Positions 10,601-20,639 of a stretch of DNA of 64,000 bases are shown here, in pieces. Positions within the stretch are counted from its first letter, which is position 1; each line of letters begins with the position of its first letter. This stretch comes from Ypsolopha sequella. Its lineage: Eukaryota > Arthropoda > Insecta > Lepidoptera > Ypsolophidae. The position numbers were made by a program, and so were the translations under genes. The DNA lies in assembly GCA_934047225.1 (NCBI GenBank), contig OW203986.1, positions 12,031,221-12,095,220 on the forward strand. The letters are read 5' to 3'. The notes beneath the pieces were generated by a model that worked only from the letters and a program-made list of their open reading frames with translations, ran no database searches and had not been told where the DNA came from.

Positions 10601-13600
10601 AAATAACCGTGCTGTCGTCAGCAAATAAAGTCATTGGGAATGAAGATGATTTTGGAAGGTCATTAATGTAGGTTAAAAAGAGTAATGGTCCTAATACGCT
10701 TCCTTGGGGGACTCCGTGATGTATTTGCCTAGTATCTGACAAGTACGATTTCACGGTCTTGGTTTGTTGGCAGATTCTTTCAATTTGTGTTTTTTGACGT
10801 CTTTTATTCAAATATGACTTAATTAAGTCAGAAACATTGCCTCTGACACCATAACATTCGAGCTTTTTTTTATCAATAATTGGTAATCAACAAAATCAAA
10901 GGCTTTCGTCATGTCCATGAAGAGAGCAGTAACGGTATTTTTTTCATCCATGGCTGTTATAGTTTTGTGGAGAAATTCATAGATGGCTAAATTAATCGAT
11001 TTATTTTTTCGAAAGCCTTTCTGCTCCAGCACAAGAATGTCATGCTTTTCAAAGAAGTTGTAAAGGCTCTTATATATAACCTTTTCAAAAATCTTTGAAA
11101 ATATTGAGAGAAGTGCAACCGGACGATAAAAATCTATATTCTCCGTATCTTCTTTTTTAAAAAGTGGTTTGACAATACATAATTTGAGGTCTTCTGGGAA
11201 AACACCTCGCTCAATACACAAGTTAATAATGTGGCTAATGACTGGCGAAATAATGTCAGCAACATGCTTTATTACTTTGGTATTTATGTCATCGTAACCT
11301 ACACTATTAGTACCCTTCCCCGGTAGGTTCGAATCTGGCTTCCCCGGGCCAGATTCGAACCTGTGACCCTTTTGTTATTCAAGTCTTGATAAAAAGAGAT
11401 CGCAGGTTCGAATCCTGGCCCGGAGATTAGGAGATGGCATTAAACACCTACACCACACAACCCAACACTTCATGCAAAACAGAGAACTGCATTTATCTGC
11501 TAGAATGCCGGCACTGTCCGGCATTCTACGTAGGTGAGACAAAAATGCGCTCCATATCAGAATGAACCATCATCGACACACTACGGACTCAATACCTCAT
11601 AACACTTTACCTATACCCACACATGCTCGCTCTCATTCTCATTCATTTAACAACTGCTTCACTGTTCGTATCATTAAAGCCTTTCACCCCCCTTTGACTG
11701 ACATTGAACTGAGAACTTGGGAATCGTCCTACATTTGGTCACTTGGTGCCCACTAAGGAACTGGACTAAACAGACAACACTGACCGACAGACAGACCCTT
11801 CTCTACCTTCACCAGATGAGAGCAAAAAGGTAGGTAAATTAAATAGGTTAAGAAAATAGGTTAAGTTTGTCAATTTATTGTTAACTCTATTTTATTTATG
11901 ATACTTTTCCATATTCGACTGACGACGATCCCAAGTGGGTCGAAATATATCTCGAAAATTTTCTTTTTTATTCAATTTCTACTTTAATATTCATAAGAAT
12001 CTGTATATATATATAATAAAACGGTTAAAAAAAGGAGATTTTTTTTTCAAATTCTTGTCTTTGGATTTGTTTCTGATTGATATTTTCTAGTTTGTAATGC
12101 ACTCTAATAACATTTAATGTTATTGGATTCTCGAATTTTATCCTAAGACCTATGTCATTCATGTCATGACTCAACACGTGTGTATTGGGGGGTTGGACCA
12201 ATGTTCATTCTTGTTTGCCCCTTGTCCTTTAATGGTTGGATTCTTACAGAAACAGCAATGGGTACAAAGTTAGATGAAGACAGCACTGAAATGGGAAGGA
12301 AGTACAAAAGTGCGATTTTTGAAATGGGGGAATATATGGTACATCGGGCACAAAGAATATGGCTCTATTCAAATCTTATTTTTCGTTTCACGCCAACTGG
12401 AATAAAGCAACAAAAAATATTAGATCTGATGAGTTCTTTTAGAAACAATGTAATAGAGAAAAGACGAAATTTGAACGAATGTAATAATCTTTTCGACGAA
12501 GTGACAAATAAATCTGAAGATGACATTCATGCAACCTCAAGACAGAAAAACCTAGCAATGCTAGATCTGTTGATACAGCTAGAAAGAGAAGGGAAAATCG
12601 ATACCACAGGAATTGGAGAAGAAGTAGATACGTTCATGTTTGAGGGCCATGATACTGTAGCATCAGCCCTTCAAATGATCTTCATGTTGTTGGCTAATAA
12701 TGAAAAAGAACAGGTAATAAAACGAAATCCACCCTTACTCATGAAAAAAACATCCACTTCAATCATTACATCACTATAGTAGATGTAACCCTCAGTCCCC
12801 TAAGATCGATGCAACGCGTAATAAAGTAAATAAATATCAAAATAAATTGCCAACGCATACCAAACTTCCTCAGTGGTGACAACCGCGTGACTACTGCTTA
12901 AACAATGCATACGTTGGCCGCGTTGCAAATCGTCAAGTTTATCCATCCTGGGACCTAAAGCACAGAATAACTAATAGCACTACGTACCTAAGATATGGTT
13001 TGTTGAGGCAGGAACATTATTCCATTAGCTAACACATCCGGGTCTCTCAGCAGCTCCAGAAACGTTACACGTCGATAGACCGCCTCGATGAAGATCTTAC
13101 AAAACCAGTGCTACAGACTATACTCCATTCCACTTAGGCTAGAGATAAGCGACACAATAAGCGAAGAAGGGCCGCTTTAAACAAAAAATTTAAAAACAAA
13201 TTTTTCTAAGAATATCAGTTTTTTTGATTTAGTAATATGTACAATGAGAACAGAGGTACTTCTAAATTTTTTTTTTATTTACAAGCATGATACTTTCATC
13301 GCCCTTTAGAATCTGAACAACTTAACCGACTGTAATTATGAAAGATTCTATCATATTCTGATCAGATTTTTTCAGGCGATAAAAATGACCACGCTAAATA
13401 AGCAACTCGATGTATGTCGGTATAAATACTCGTATCAACGGAAACGACATTGAAATAATGTTCATTTCAGCGTGCCTTGAAAAGTGGCTGTTACGACAAA
13501 CACTGCGTCTCCGGCTAGCGCAAAATAGGAGAAAATAATACTTTTCACATGGACGCCATAAATGGCCATAAGTGGCCTACATGTATCTCCGGGTCATGTA

Positions 13601-15978
13601 CAAAACATTGCCCTGACGCATCTTTTCTGGGCTTTAAAAACTCGAAGTTTGTTTGCCGCATTACCCCAAAATATGATCCCATACCTTAATGTAGATGCTA
13701 CAAAGCCATGGTATGCAGTAATAACTGTCTCAATATTAACCACTTTGGGGAGCATATATAAAGCATATGCAAAGGAGTTTAATTTTTTGCAAACATGGTC
13801 TATTTGTTTGGTCCATTTTAGATTATTATCAATATAAATTCCTAAAAATTTCGTGGCATCAGTTTTTTCAATATCAGTGCTGGAATGTCTCATATTCAGA
13901 TTAAGTTCGAGCTTATTTTGCTTTTGTTTAAAAGACATAATTTTTGTTTTGTCTAAATTGATCTGCAGTTTATTAATATTTAGCCAATTGATAATGTCAT
14001 TAAGAGAATTATTAATTTCTGATGCGAATGTACTCAGATGATTGCCAGTGTAAATAGCTGTGCTATCATCTGCAAAGAGTATAATGGGAACATTATTACA
14101 GCATTAGGTAAGTCATTTATATATCTTAAGAACAACATTGGTCCTAATACACTGCCACACTGTGGTACTCCAAGATTTACGATTTATTATAATATCATTG
14201 CATATGATCATATGATAGTTTATCACATCGATTTTGTCAACTCGGTTTGTTAACCGGTTTAAACCGGCTTACGTCAATTTTTCCGAATGAAGGTCACGTA
14301 CAATAACCAATGAGTTCGACTCGTGGAATGGAGTATACCTACATACGTTTATAAGAATAAAGGTTTCTTCGAGCAATATGATTATTTGGGATATGAATAT
14401 TTAATCAATTGAAATAGTTATTACCATAATATGAACATAACAATTAATTTATAACGAATAAAATAATATAAAAGTATAAGTGCTAATTTGCAAAAAGATA
14501 TAACTATTTTAAAACGTAGTATAAATCTTTCCAATTATCCCAGAACAAAGTTTTTGAAGAATGCTGCGAAATATTTGGCTCATCAGATCGTTCTGCAACC
14601 ACAAGTGACCTGTCTAAGATGAAATATTTGGAGTGCTGCATCAAAGAGGGACTAAGGTTGTTCCCCCCTGTATTTGTCATCATGAGGGAAATCAGTGAAC
14701 CTATGAAACTGAGTACGTATGCCTTCTACTATAAATGTATCAATGTTCACATTTGCTCTATTATTTCACCTCCAGCGAGAAACAAACACTTCCAGAGACC
14801 CCTTTTTCTGGAGTAACTGATATGACACAATCAGCCAACCGAAGTTCTATAAATATCTTGTTGAAATATTTAATAAAATTTACACCTACTGTAGGCGCGC
14901 GAGTTGAATGCAGATCTGAGGAATGCGTAAGGTATACAAGGTGAAATTTATTTATCTGCCTGAATTTCTATGGGAGATTTAGTAGGTGATAGAGACTACA
15001 TATATTATATTATGTGAAGTTCCAGGTGGATCAGATAAGGTATTATCGAGAATCCTATTAGTATGTTAGTATAATTTTGATTCAGTTGTGTGGGTAGACA
15101 CCGTGTGTGTATAGCTTTGTTTGGATTCATCGTATAAAGTCCACGCACACAACAGAATCAAAATTTTACTGACATCTAAATACGATTCCCGATGTCACGT
15201 GACCTGACATTACCTTGTCTGATGCATAAATTCGGGCGGTGATTAAATTTCACTTAATACAATATATGTCACAGACTCGCATGTAAATTGTCAAAGCCGT
15301 GAAATATACACACACAGCCGTTTTCTTTACGCACACATCGCTAGTTACATAAAATTTTGTACGTTTAAGTTTTACTTATCTATGGATGTTGTCAAATAGA
15401 AAAGAATGGTTAGTAATAAAACCTCCGACAAATAAATATAAAAATTAGGTTGTACAAATAATGACTATTACAGACTTATTATTACTTTTGTCCTAATAAA
15501 TGTTCGAAAACTAGCGAATGAAATACAGAAAAATGCGAAAACTTAATACATCAAATTTTTCCACCAGTTTACAATATATATATATATATTTAGCGAAAAC
15601 AATTGTCAGCTATTTATCGTAAATTTCCGAATAACAATTAGTCAACCTTATAAATTTCATAAAATTTATTTTATACCGAAATAGATGTCACCGGCCAAAC
15701 CTGATTTCAGGACAAACTAGTTTGGCCTAGGCCAAAGTGGTTCTGGTTTGTCATGAAAAAATAACCATGAAGGTTATGTATGGCGGTCACGCCACTATGT
15801 GATGCGACTCTAAACCTAACCTACCGGCTCTCTTTGGCGCAGATTTCCGAAAATCTAGGTTGGTCAAAGCGCTTCTGGGTTGTCAACAAAACTTGCAAAA
15901 TAATAATCACTAAGGTTAAGTATGGCGGTCCTAACCTAACCTAACCTACCGTCTCACCTTAACGAAGGTGAAATATCT

Positions 15979-16011
<33 letters not shown>

Positions 16012-19000
16012 ATATAAATAAAAATGAATTGCTGTTCGTTAGTCTCGCTAAAACTCGAGAACAGCTGAACCGATTTGGCTAATTTTAGTCTTGAAATATT
16101 TGTGGAAGTCCAGGGAAGGTTTACACGATGAGAAAATGTGGAAAAATTGCGAGGAAAATACTAAAAACGACAATTTTATTTTCCCATACAAACTGTTCTT
16201 ACCTGTCAAACATTTGATGTTCGCCCCGTCGCGTCGGTTCGGTATTTTAGGAATAAAAACATGTAGATCTAGATTAAATAAGGGTTTGGAATCGACAACA
16301 TATATCCATAATAGTCTGATTTTCGCGTATTTAGATTTAAAACATGTAAAATAATGACACTATAATGACACTTGGTTGTTGTGTTGGGTGCGTTCAGAAA
16401 TATACTTTGAAACAGTAAAGTTCGCTATACGATCTGAAATTGGGTACTTCCCTAAAAATCAAATCAGCGACTCTTTATCAAATGTCAAAACGCCCCGATA
16501 CTATGAAATTTTTATGAGGTTTTACATTATGACGTCACAGTTTTCTGTGATCGAACTGCTTCCTTTTTTCTTAGTTTTTAGCAATTATAAAATTGTCAAA
16601 CCCTCAAAAAAATCCTGATTCCAATTAACACCTGAAAAAAGATTCAAAACTTGATTTGTCATTCTGATACTGCTTACAATGCCGAGGAGAAAACGACCTT
16701 ACATAGGTCGTCGTAGTCGATCGAATGTGCGACGAGCTACCTCACGCGCTAATCGCACTGATGACCAGCGAGAGACTGATAATGATAACAGTCGTATTGG
16801 TATGGCAGATTTGCATTCTAGAGTGAATTACAATGAAGTGGATAATAGGCATAGAATGGAACGAGTTCGGGCACATCGATCACAACAGCAGCGAGCACGG
16901 GAAAATGAAATTTGATCGATTCCGCAGACGCAATGTTCCTGTGAACCTGGCACGAGAAGCATTCTCCTACGATCAAGAAATATATTATAGTGCCGACAAA
17001 TCTGTAACTATTGGGGAAATGTCAATCATTTGTCAACATTGTAAAGCTTTAAAATACAGCGGTGAATTCGCAGGATTATTTTGTGCTGGTGGTAAAGTAA
17101 AATTGCCACAATTAGTCCCACCACCTGATCCATTAGACTCATTAGTTTTTGGGATGGTTGATTAATTGATTACAGGTGCTGAAACCAACAAAAAAGTCAG
17201 TGCTATGAATATTTATTCAAACAGAATCCGTGAAGGTGAAGTAAATCACATTTTGATGTGTCAACGGCTTTTTCATCAGTTTGCAGTTGACATTTATGTC
17301 AAAATTGAGACTGAACGATTGACGTACATCCGTCTAAACCAACAGCAGCTTCGATCTGAAGAGTACATTCATCTTCGAGATGCTATTAATGCCGATGGCA
17401 ATGCAAACAATGTGGGAAAAATGTCAATTTTGCCGGCCACTTACATTGGAAGGCCGCGCCACCACGGTGTCGTGCATTCGGGTATATTTGTTGTTACTAC
17501 TACATATATGTCTGAAATAATATTCAATATGATACAATTCAAATATTTTTTATTAAAGATATATAAATCAACCTTTACGGTAGGAACCATATTTTCTAAA
17601 ACTTCCGCGATTGACACCTGAATCGGCAACATATCAATTAATCTAACAGCAAATGCGAACCATGCTTGCTAAAGATGTCTTGACTTGCCTCGCCAGGACT
17701 TGACGGCGTGGCGGAAGGCCTCGGTGACTCGGACAAATCTGGTAGAACCAGAATATTGCCGATGTTGTACTCATGACTTTCTTAAATCTCATCCAAATCC
17801 TTTAGTTCATTGGCAGTTAAATTAAGTTCTGAAAATGTTATTCCTTCAGATGATGACACAGATGATGATGATGGCATTGTTGAGACGAACTTCGGTTTTA
17901 ATAACAGTTGTTGTTTCACTCGATTTTTTTGTTCGTTAGCCCTATTAATTCGTATTATTCGGCTCAAATTGTGACCGCACTTTATACAAAACTTGAAGGT
18001 ATCAGCGGTTATTGTGAAACATTCGTCGCATATTTACAATTTTTTTGTGCAACTAGAACAGGTACTTCTGTTGTTCTGCCGTTCTATTCACTTTTTACAA
18101 AAGGGACAATGCATTGTTAAAAATTAACTATAACTTCTGAAAAATAGTTTTGAAATATCAATTATATTTTCTTGGAAAGTTCGGTGACAGTGACACTGAC
18201 TGTCAGTGTTGGCAGGTTACTATTACGTTTAGTAATGTGGCGTAATCGATACAGACAAAAAAAAATAGGCTGGTACCTTATTTGTTAATATAAGTGTCTA
18301 TAATCTGTCTCATGCAAAATAATTATGAACATGGGAATTTCTATGGTCACGCCATTTTTTTTCTTTTTTAATACAAGCAAAAATTGTTAGCGGCAAAGGT
18401 ACGGGAGCCATTATTATGCCCGCAAGGCTTTTGTTTATAAATCCAAATTTGAAAAATTAACTTGTGTATGTAAAAGTCCACATTTTGGGAAAAGGTAAAT
18501 TATAAATCCCTTAGCTTATTACCAACTTTCATTTTAGCTACTAAAATTCGAGGGTTAATAGCTTGACATGTTGTGGATCGATCTCAGTGCCGGTTATAGC
18601 ATTAACAGCGCCCTGGGCGAGGATTCTATCTGTTTCCTAAATTATTCATTTGCAAAAAAGGAAAAAAAAACATGGGAAAGATTATTTCAATCTTCAATCA
18701 TGACCAATTATTTTAACATAATTTAACAAAATTTTACCGCGCCATCCCGTGATCCTTACTGACGAGGGGGCGCTGAAGCCCCTTGATGTCTGGCGCCCTG
18801 GGCGGTCGCCCAACCACGCCCTACCCTAACGCCGCCACTGAATCGGTCTCGTAAAACACTATACTGTAGGCAAGCGAGGGAGGGGTGCGGACGGTGGAGG
18901 GAGGTGCTCAGGTGCTCCACTACAGTCCTCGACTGCATTCAACTCATGCGCAGAGTGAACATAAGTTTAAAACTATTTAAATATATATTTTTATTCATTT

Positions 19001-20018
19001 GTAGAAGATTACGAAGTACCAGCAGGAACTGATTGTGTTGTTTTTATCTACGATCTGCATCGTCGAAGTGACCAGTTCAGGTCCCCTATGCAATTTATAC
19101 CTGAGAGGTTTCTTGGTAAGCCGACTTGGCATCCATATGCTTACGTCCCCTTCAGCGCTGGACCTCGCAATTGCATAGGTAAATAAATACATATTACTTA
19201 CAATAATTCAAGATCGCGGTTCCTATCAAAAACTCAAGCTATGGCCCTAAGTAGTATATGTAAAAATAATGTGCTCTTGTCCGCTGCATCCACATTAATC
19301 TCAAATTCGTGTGAAATTCGTATCTATAATGGTACAAAACCAAACGATTTTATAAAATGACTACTGAGGTATATAATAAATATTGGTACCGATTCGGTGA
19401 AGTACATCTTAACTTGTTTGACAGGAATAAACTTGATTTAAGCGTTCTGTCCTTGTCTTTTCGATAAAAAAAGAAAAAGACAGGGCGCTTAAAATAAGGT
19501 TAGTCCTGTCAAATAAGTTAAGACGTGTTATGCCGAATTGATACCAATGTCATCTCGCTTACATTTTTCTACTGATAATTTACATGCCAAAAGTCGAAAG
19601 AAACGATATTTAAGAGCACTATACAATACATTTAAACGTTCTGTCTTTGTCTTTTCGATAAAGAAGGACAAAGACAGGACCCTTAAATTAAGTTTGGTCC
19701 TGTCAAATAAGTAAAATCATGCTACACCGAATCGACATCAATATGGGAGTCAAAAAGCTTGAAAGAATTTACCGTAATTTCCAAATTACTGAAGCTTATG
19801 AATATGAATATTGAATATGTGTGTATAAATTAAATTCTCCTTATATTCTAGGCCAAAAGTTCGCCATGATGGAGATGAAGCTAGCTATCTCGTCGGTGCT
19901 CCGTCAGTTCAAGCTACTGCCGGTGACCAGGGTCGAAGATGTGGTCTTCATCGCCGACTTCATATTGCGGCCCAACCATCCTATCTACGTTAAGTTCGAG
20001 AAAAGGGAATACATTTAA
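7546..20018 (+). CDS. Cytochrome P450, CYP4 clan, copy 1 (exons 3-8 in window)
   Basis: Predicted haem-thiolate monooxygenase of the endoplasmic reticulum, receiving electrons from NADPH-P450 reductase. Exons are 7546-7636, 9192-9377, 12250-12713, 14544-14712, 19005-19178 and 19852-20018. All introns are GT-AG and phases agree at each junction. Joined exons give 416 codons with no stop; adding the 87 codons seen in exons 1-2 of copy 2 gives about 503 residues, the usual CYP4 length. Motifs in order: WHHRR (C helix), GHDTVAS (I helix), EGLR (K-helix ExxR), PERF, and the haem loop [11 protein letters not shown] with its cysteine ligand. Introns carry many transposons, so the gene spans about 20 kb. 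Substrate is unknown: CYP4-clan enzymes act on fatty acids, hormones, odorants or xenobiotics. CYP4 versus a lepidopteran relative such as CYP340 cannot be settled by eye. Confidence 0.9.
7690..9190. other. Intron 3: GC-rich repeat, then unrecognised sequence
   Basis: 7690-7930 holds a GC-rich patch with overlapping GGCGC units at 7840-7855, very unlike the surrounding AT-rich DNA; it is probably an interspersed repeat fragment. From 7930 to 9190 I recognise no gene, although reading frames of 60-120 codons occur by chance. Confidence 0.5.
9192..9377 (+). CDS. P450 copy 1, exon 4 (C helix)
   Basis: The acceptor is CATTTTCAG and the donor GTAAGT. It begins by completing the split glycine and reads [16 protein letters not shown], the WxxxR haem-propionate motif and the typical CYP4 sequence after it. 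It ends ...SLHSIC plus one nucleotide of the glutamate codon completed in exon 5. Confidence 0.92.
9665..11313 (-). pseudogene. Jockey/CR1-type LINE, 5'-truncated and frameshifted
   Basis: Minus-strand reverse transcriptase. 11313-10860 encodes the fingers region with [17 protein letters not shown] and [14 protein letters not shown] (motif A). A frameshift near 10830 leads into 10811-9927, with [16 protein letters not shown] (motif B), [10 protein letters not shown] (catalytic FADD), [13 protein letters not shown] and a thumb-like C terminus. The 3' end at 9665 shows repeated TTTGA units as tail. The endonuclease domain is absent. RT sequences at 13575-14180 and 45535-46611 are related. It sits antisense in intron 4 of the P450. 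Confidence 0.85.
11323..11425. repeat. Hairpin of two facing tRNA-like B boxes plus a third
   Basis: GGTTCGAATCTGGC (11326-11339) is followed after 8 bp by its exact reverse complement GCCAGATTCGAACC (11348-11361). A third copy, GGTTCGAATCCTGGC, stands at 11405-11419. The core matches the RNA polymerase III B box and T-arm of tRNAs. I could not find an A box or a cloverleaf, so this is more likely tRNA/SINE-derived than a gene. Confidence 0.6.
11440..11770 (+). pseudogene. GIY-YIG endonuclease domain of a Penelope-like element
   Basis: The first frame reads [19 protein letters not shown], matching the GIY-YIG core with the CxxC pair usual in Penelope-like retroelements. A frameshift near 11555 is followed by RMNHHRHTT, then [15 protein letters not shown] and [16 protein letters not shown], the conserved His and Glu block of the family. 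The preceding reverse transcriptase is absent. The domain nicks target DNA in intact elements; this copy is broken. Confidence 0.75.
11911..11958 (+). ncRNA. Hammerhead-ribozyme-like motif
   Basis: CTGACGA (11919-11925) and GAAA (11942-11945) flank a short hairpin (GATCC with GGGTC, including one G-T pair). TTCGA (11914-11918) pairs with TCGAA (11952-11956) as stem I, preceded by the triplet ATC (11949-11951), which fits NUH. Stem III would have only two base pairs (A-T, T-A) and a 2-nt loop. One extra C at 11926 departs from the consensus. Very short stem III is characteristic of hammerheads reported in Penelope-like elements, and a Penelope-type domain lies just upstream. Activity is untested. 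Confidence 0.4.
12250..12713 (+). CDS. P450 copy 1, exon 5 (I helix)
   Basis: The acceptor is TTCTTACAG and the donor GTAATA. The 464 nt begin by completing the glutamate codon ([10 protein letters not shown] across the junction, a CYP4 hallmark). They end with the I helix, where [19 protein letters not shown] supplies the oxygen-activation threonine. The middle part is variable, as usual for substrate-recognition regions. Confidence 0.93.
12714..13570. other. Intron 5, first part: nothing recognised
   Basis: No conserved protein or repeat family was recognised. The stretch 12820-13140 is less AT-rich than its surroundings and may be an old transposon remnant, but both strands contain frequent stops. 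Confidence 0.4.
13575..14180 (-). pseudogene. Jockey/CR1-type LINE reverse transcriptase fragment
   Basis: Minus strand from 14180: a degraded GVPQ...SVLGPMLFL and YINDLP, then a frameshifted catalytic region, then [20 protein letters not shown] and a thumb segment with KRCVRA ending near 13594. It is closely similar to the LINE at 9927-11313 but shorter at both ends, so it is a separate, older insertion of a related element. Confidence 0.8.
14544..14712 (+). CDS. P450 copy 1, exon 6 (K helix)
   Basis: The acceptor is TTATCCCAG and the donor GTACGT. The 56 codons start [12 protein letters not shown], in phase 0 with exon 5. They contain [17 protein letters not shown], with the invariant Glu and Arg of ExxR. 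It ends in phase 1, matching exon 7. Confidence 0.92.
14936..15268. mobile_element. Imperfect fold-back element (MITE-like)
   Basis: It starts GGTGAAATTTA and ends TAAATTTCACTT. Interior blocks such as AATTTTGATTC and GTTGTGTG reappear in reverse complement across a centre near 15110. Arms are about 150 bp with many mismatches and indels. No coding capacity; it lies in intron 6 of the P450. Confidence 0.55.
15690..15965. repeat. Diverged tandem pair with CCTAA runs
   Basis: Two units of roughly 130 bp share GGTTnTGTATGGCGGTC-like and ACCTAACCTACCG phrases. The second contains three CCTAA units (about 15931-15945). The insect telomere repeat is TTAGG, but three units are too few to call telomeric. 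Confidence 0.5.
15974..16012. repeat. (TCTA)n microsatellite at a Helitron 5' end
   Basis: Around nine to ten TCTA units run directly into TATATAAATAAAAATGAATTG, the usual beginning of lepidopteran Helitrons. The last TC of the repeat can serve as the element's 5' TC. Helitrons of Lepidoptera are known to be associated with microsatellites. Confidence 0.65.
16010..17480 (+). pseudogene. Decayed Helitron with Rep/helicase N-terminal coding remnants
   Basis: After a typical 5' end (AGAACAGCTGAACCGATTTG), three frames hold parts of a Helitron protein. At 16679-16915 is a basic, Arg-rich N terminus. At 16917-17165 is [15 protein letters not shown] followed by CAGGKVKLP, the Cys-rich helicase-like N domain. 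At 17166-17480 is [20 protein letters not shown] with [13 protein letters not shown] and a PATYIG motif. The Rep catalytic region and the helicase are missing, and at least two frameshifts or deletions separate the parts. No 3' hairpin with CTAG was found, so the copy is truncated. Confidence 0.8.
17600..18120 (-). pseudogene. Unrecognised minus-strand frame with CxxC pairs
   Basis: Minus strand from about 18118: CPFC, CSSC, CDEC and CIKCGHN occur at zinc-ribbon-like spacing, with two stops between them. An open stretch follows at 17967-17782, rich in Arg/Lys then Ser/Glu, ending in [18 protein letters not shown] do not recognise the family. Four CxxC pairs in a row are unlikely by chance and suggest a decayed zinc-binding protein, perhaps from a transposon. 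Confidence 0.4.
18121..19004. other. End of intron 6, with a GC-rich repeat at 18735-18945
   Basis: 18121-18730 has nothing recognisable. 18735-18945 is markedly GC-rich, with phrases such as GGCGCCCTGGGCGGTCGCCC and AACGCCGCCACTG. A shorter relative of the same phrase is at 18605-18630, so this is probably an interspersed repeat. Confidence 0.45.
19005..19178 (+). CDS. P450 copy 1, exon 7 (haem-binding loop)
   Basis: The acceptor is CATTTGTAG and the donor GTAAAT. It reads [13 protein letters not shown], then [10 protein letters not shown], then [14 protein letters not shown], giving the meander PERF and the cysteine haem ligand. The final glycine codon is split with exon 8. Confidence 0.94.
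   Translation, partial: KITKYQQELIVLFLSTICIVEVTSSGPLCNLYLRGFLVSRLGIHMLTSPSALDLAIA
19375..19560. mobile_element. Fold-back MITE with partial second copy at 19625-19745
   Basis: The left half (ATTGGTACCGATTCGG, TTTGACAGG, TTTAAGCG) is mirrored on the right (CGCTTAAA, CCTGTCAAA, CCGAATTGATACCAAT) around a CTTGTCTTTTCGAT / AAAAAGACAGG centre. A second, partial copy of the centre and right arm follows at about 19625-19745. Both lie in intron 7 of the P450. Confidence 0.7.
19852..20018 (+). CDS. P450 copy 1, exon 8 (C terminus)
   Basis: The acceptor is ATTCTAG. It starts by completing the glycine and reads [20 protein letters not shown], the L helix after the haem loop, and ends [10 protein letters not shown] with TAA at 20016-20018. 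The length after the cysteine is normal for the CYP4 clan. Confidence 0.94.
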
Positions 20019-20028
20019 TCAAAAGATT

Positions 20029-20034
20029 AATAAA
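20029..20034 (+). terminator. Polyadenylation signal of P450 copy 1
   Basis: AATAAA begins 11 bp after the stop codon; further AATAAA words occur near 20093. A very short 3' UTR is plausible. Confidence 0.6.
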
Positions 20035-20435
20035 AGTTACTGATTTGAAGAGTTATATTATTTACGTTCATCGAAAATGTACGAATATACTTAAATAAAT
20101 AAGACATAATAATTGAATATACACCCTAAACTAACCAATATTAAAAGAGCTTTTTTTTTGATTGTTTGTATAAATTGTTTACTGGCATACATTTAACCGC
20201 TCGTACAAAATATGCACATGACACAGTCAGTAAGTACGTACACAGAAAAATAACATTGAAGGTGTACGAATTACTGCCGTGGTCTGTAATGACTGCGTTG
20301 CTGGCAGCGCTTATGATGGCTGAAAGCGTAACGTAGCGCAGCTCCAGACACACCGCGGTCAGCATTGTAGCCCTTGATGGACAAGCGAGACAAGGCTTTT
20401 AAGTTTTGTCGTGTAAAGAAAAAAAAAAAAAAACA
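20035..20435. other. Intergenic, nothing recognised
   Basis: AT-rich flank of the P450 with an A-run at 20420-20435. No conserved coding sequence was seen on either strand. Confidence 0.5.
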
Positions 20436-20439
20436 ACGG

Positions 20440-20590
20440 TATTTAGTACCTTTTAGTACTTTTTATTTTTTCAAAGTATTCACCACGTAGTTTACCGCAC
20501 TTTTCCATTCGCTCGAACCAGTTATTAAAACATTTATTCTGCTCCAAAGTGGGGGTGTTCAATATGGTTGATTTGAAAGCGTTGACTGCT
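20440..20590 (-). pseudogene. Possible mariner-like transposase C-terminal remnant
   Basis: Minus strand reads LEQNKCFNNWFERMEKC, then RGEYFEKI, resembling the last residues of mariner-family transposases (basic W-x-x-R-x-x-K-C segment followed by GEYFE). Nothing of the catalytic core remains. The match is short and rests on memory of the family. Confidence 0.4.
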
Positions 20591-20639
20591 TATTCACCGG
20601 TGACACGAATATATTAGGGATAAGAGGATAGCTTAAGAG

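Larger units (their letters stand above)
9590..12112. mobile_element. Inverted-repeat DNA element with nested insertions
   Basis: 9593-9665 and 12045-12112 are reverse complements over about 70 bp, sharing AGAGTGCATTA, CAGAAACAAATCCAAAGACA and AAGAATTTGAAAA. Between them lie a LINE (9665-11313), a hairpin with tRNA-like boxes, and a GIY-YIG remnant. The element's own transposase, if any, is not recognisable, so it is probably a MITE that served as a landing site. Confidence 0.7.

Noticed and set aside
11384..11430. A tRNA gene ending in GGTTCGAATCCTGGCCCGGA
   Set aside because: Only the B box/T arm is present; no A box, anticodon arm or acceptor pairing could be drawn upstream.
15900..15960. 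Interstitial telomere from CCTAA units
   Set aside because: Only three consecutive units; they also occur as part of a diverged tandem repeat.
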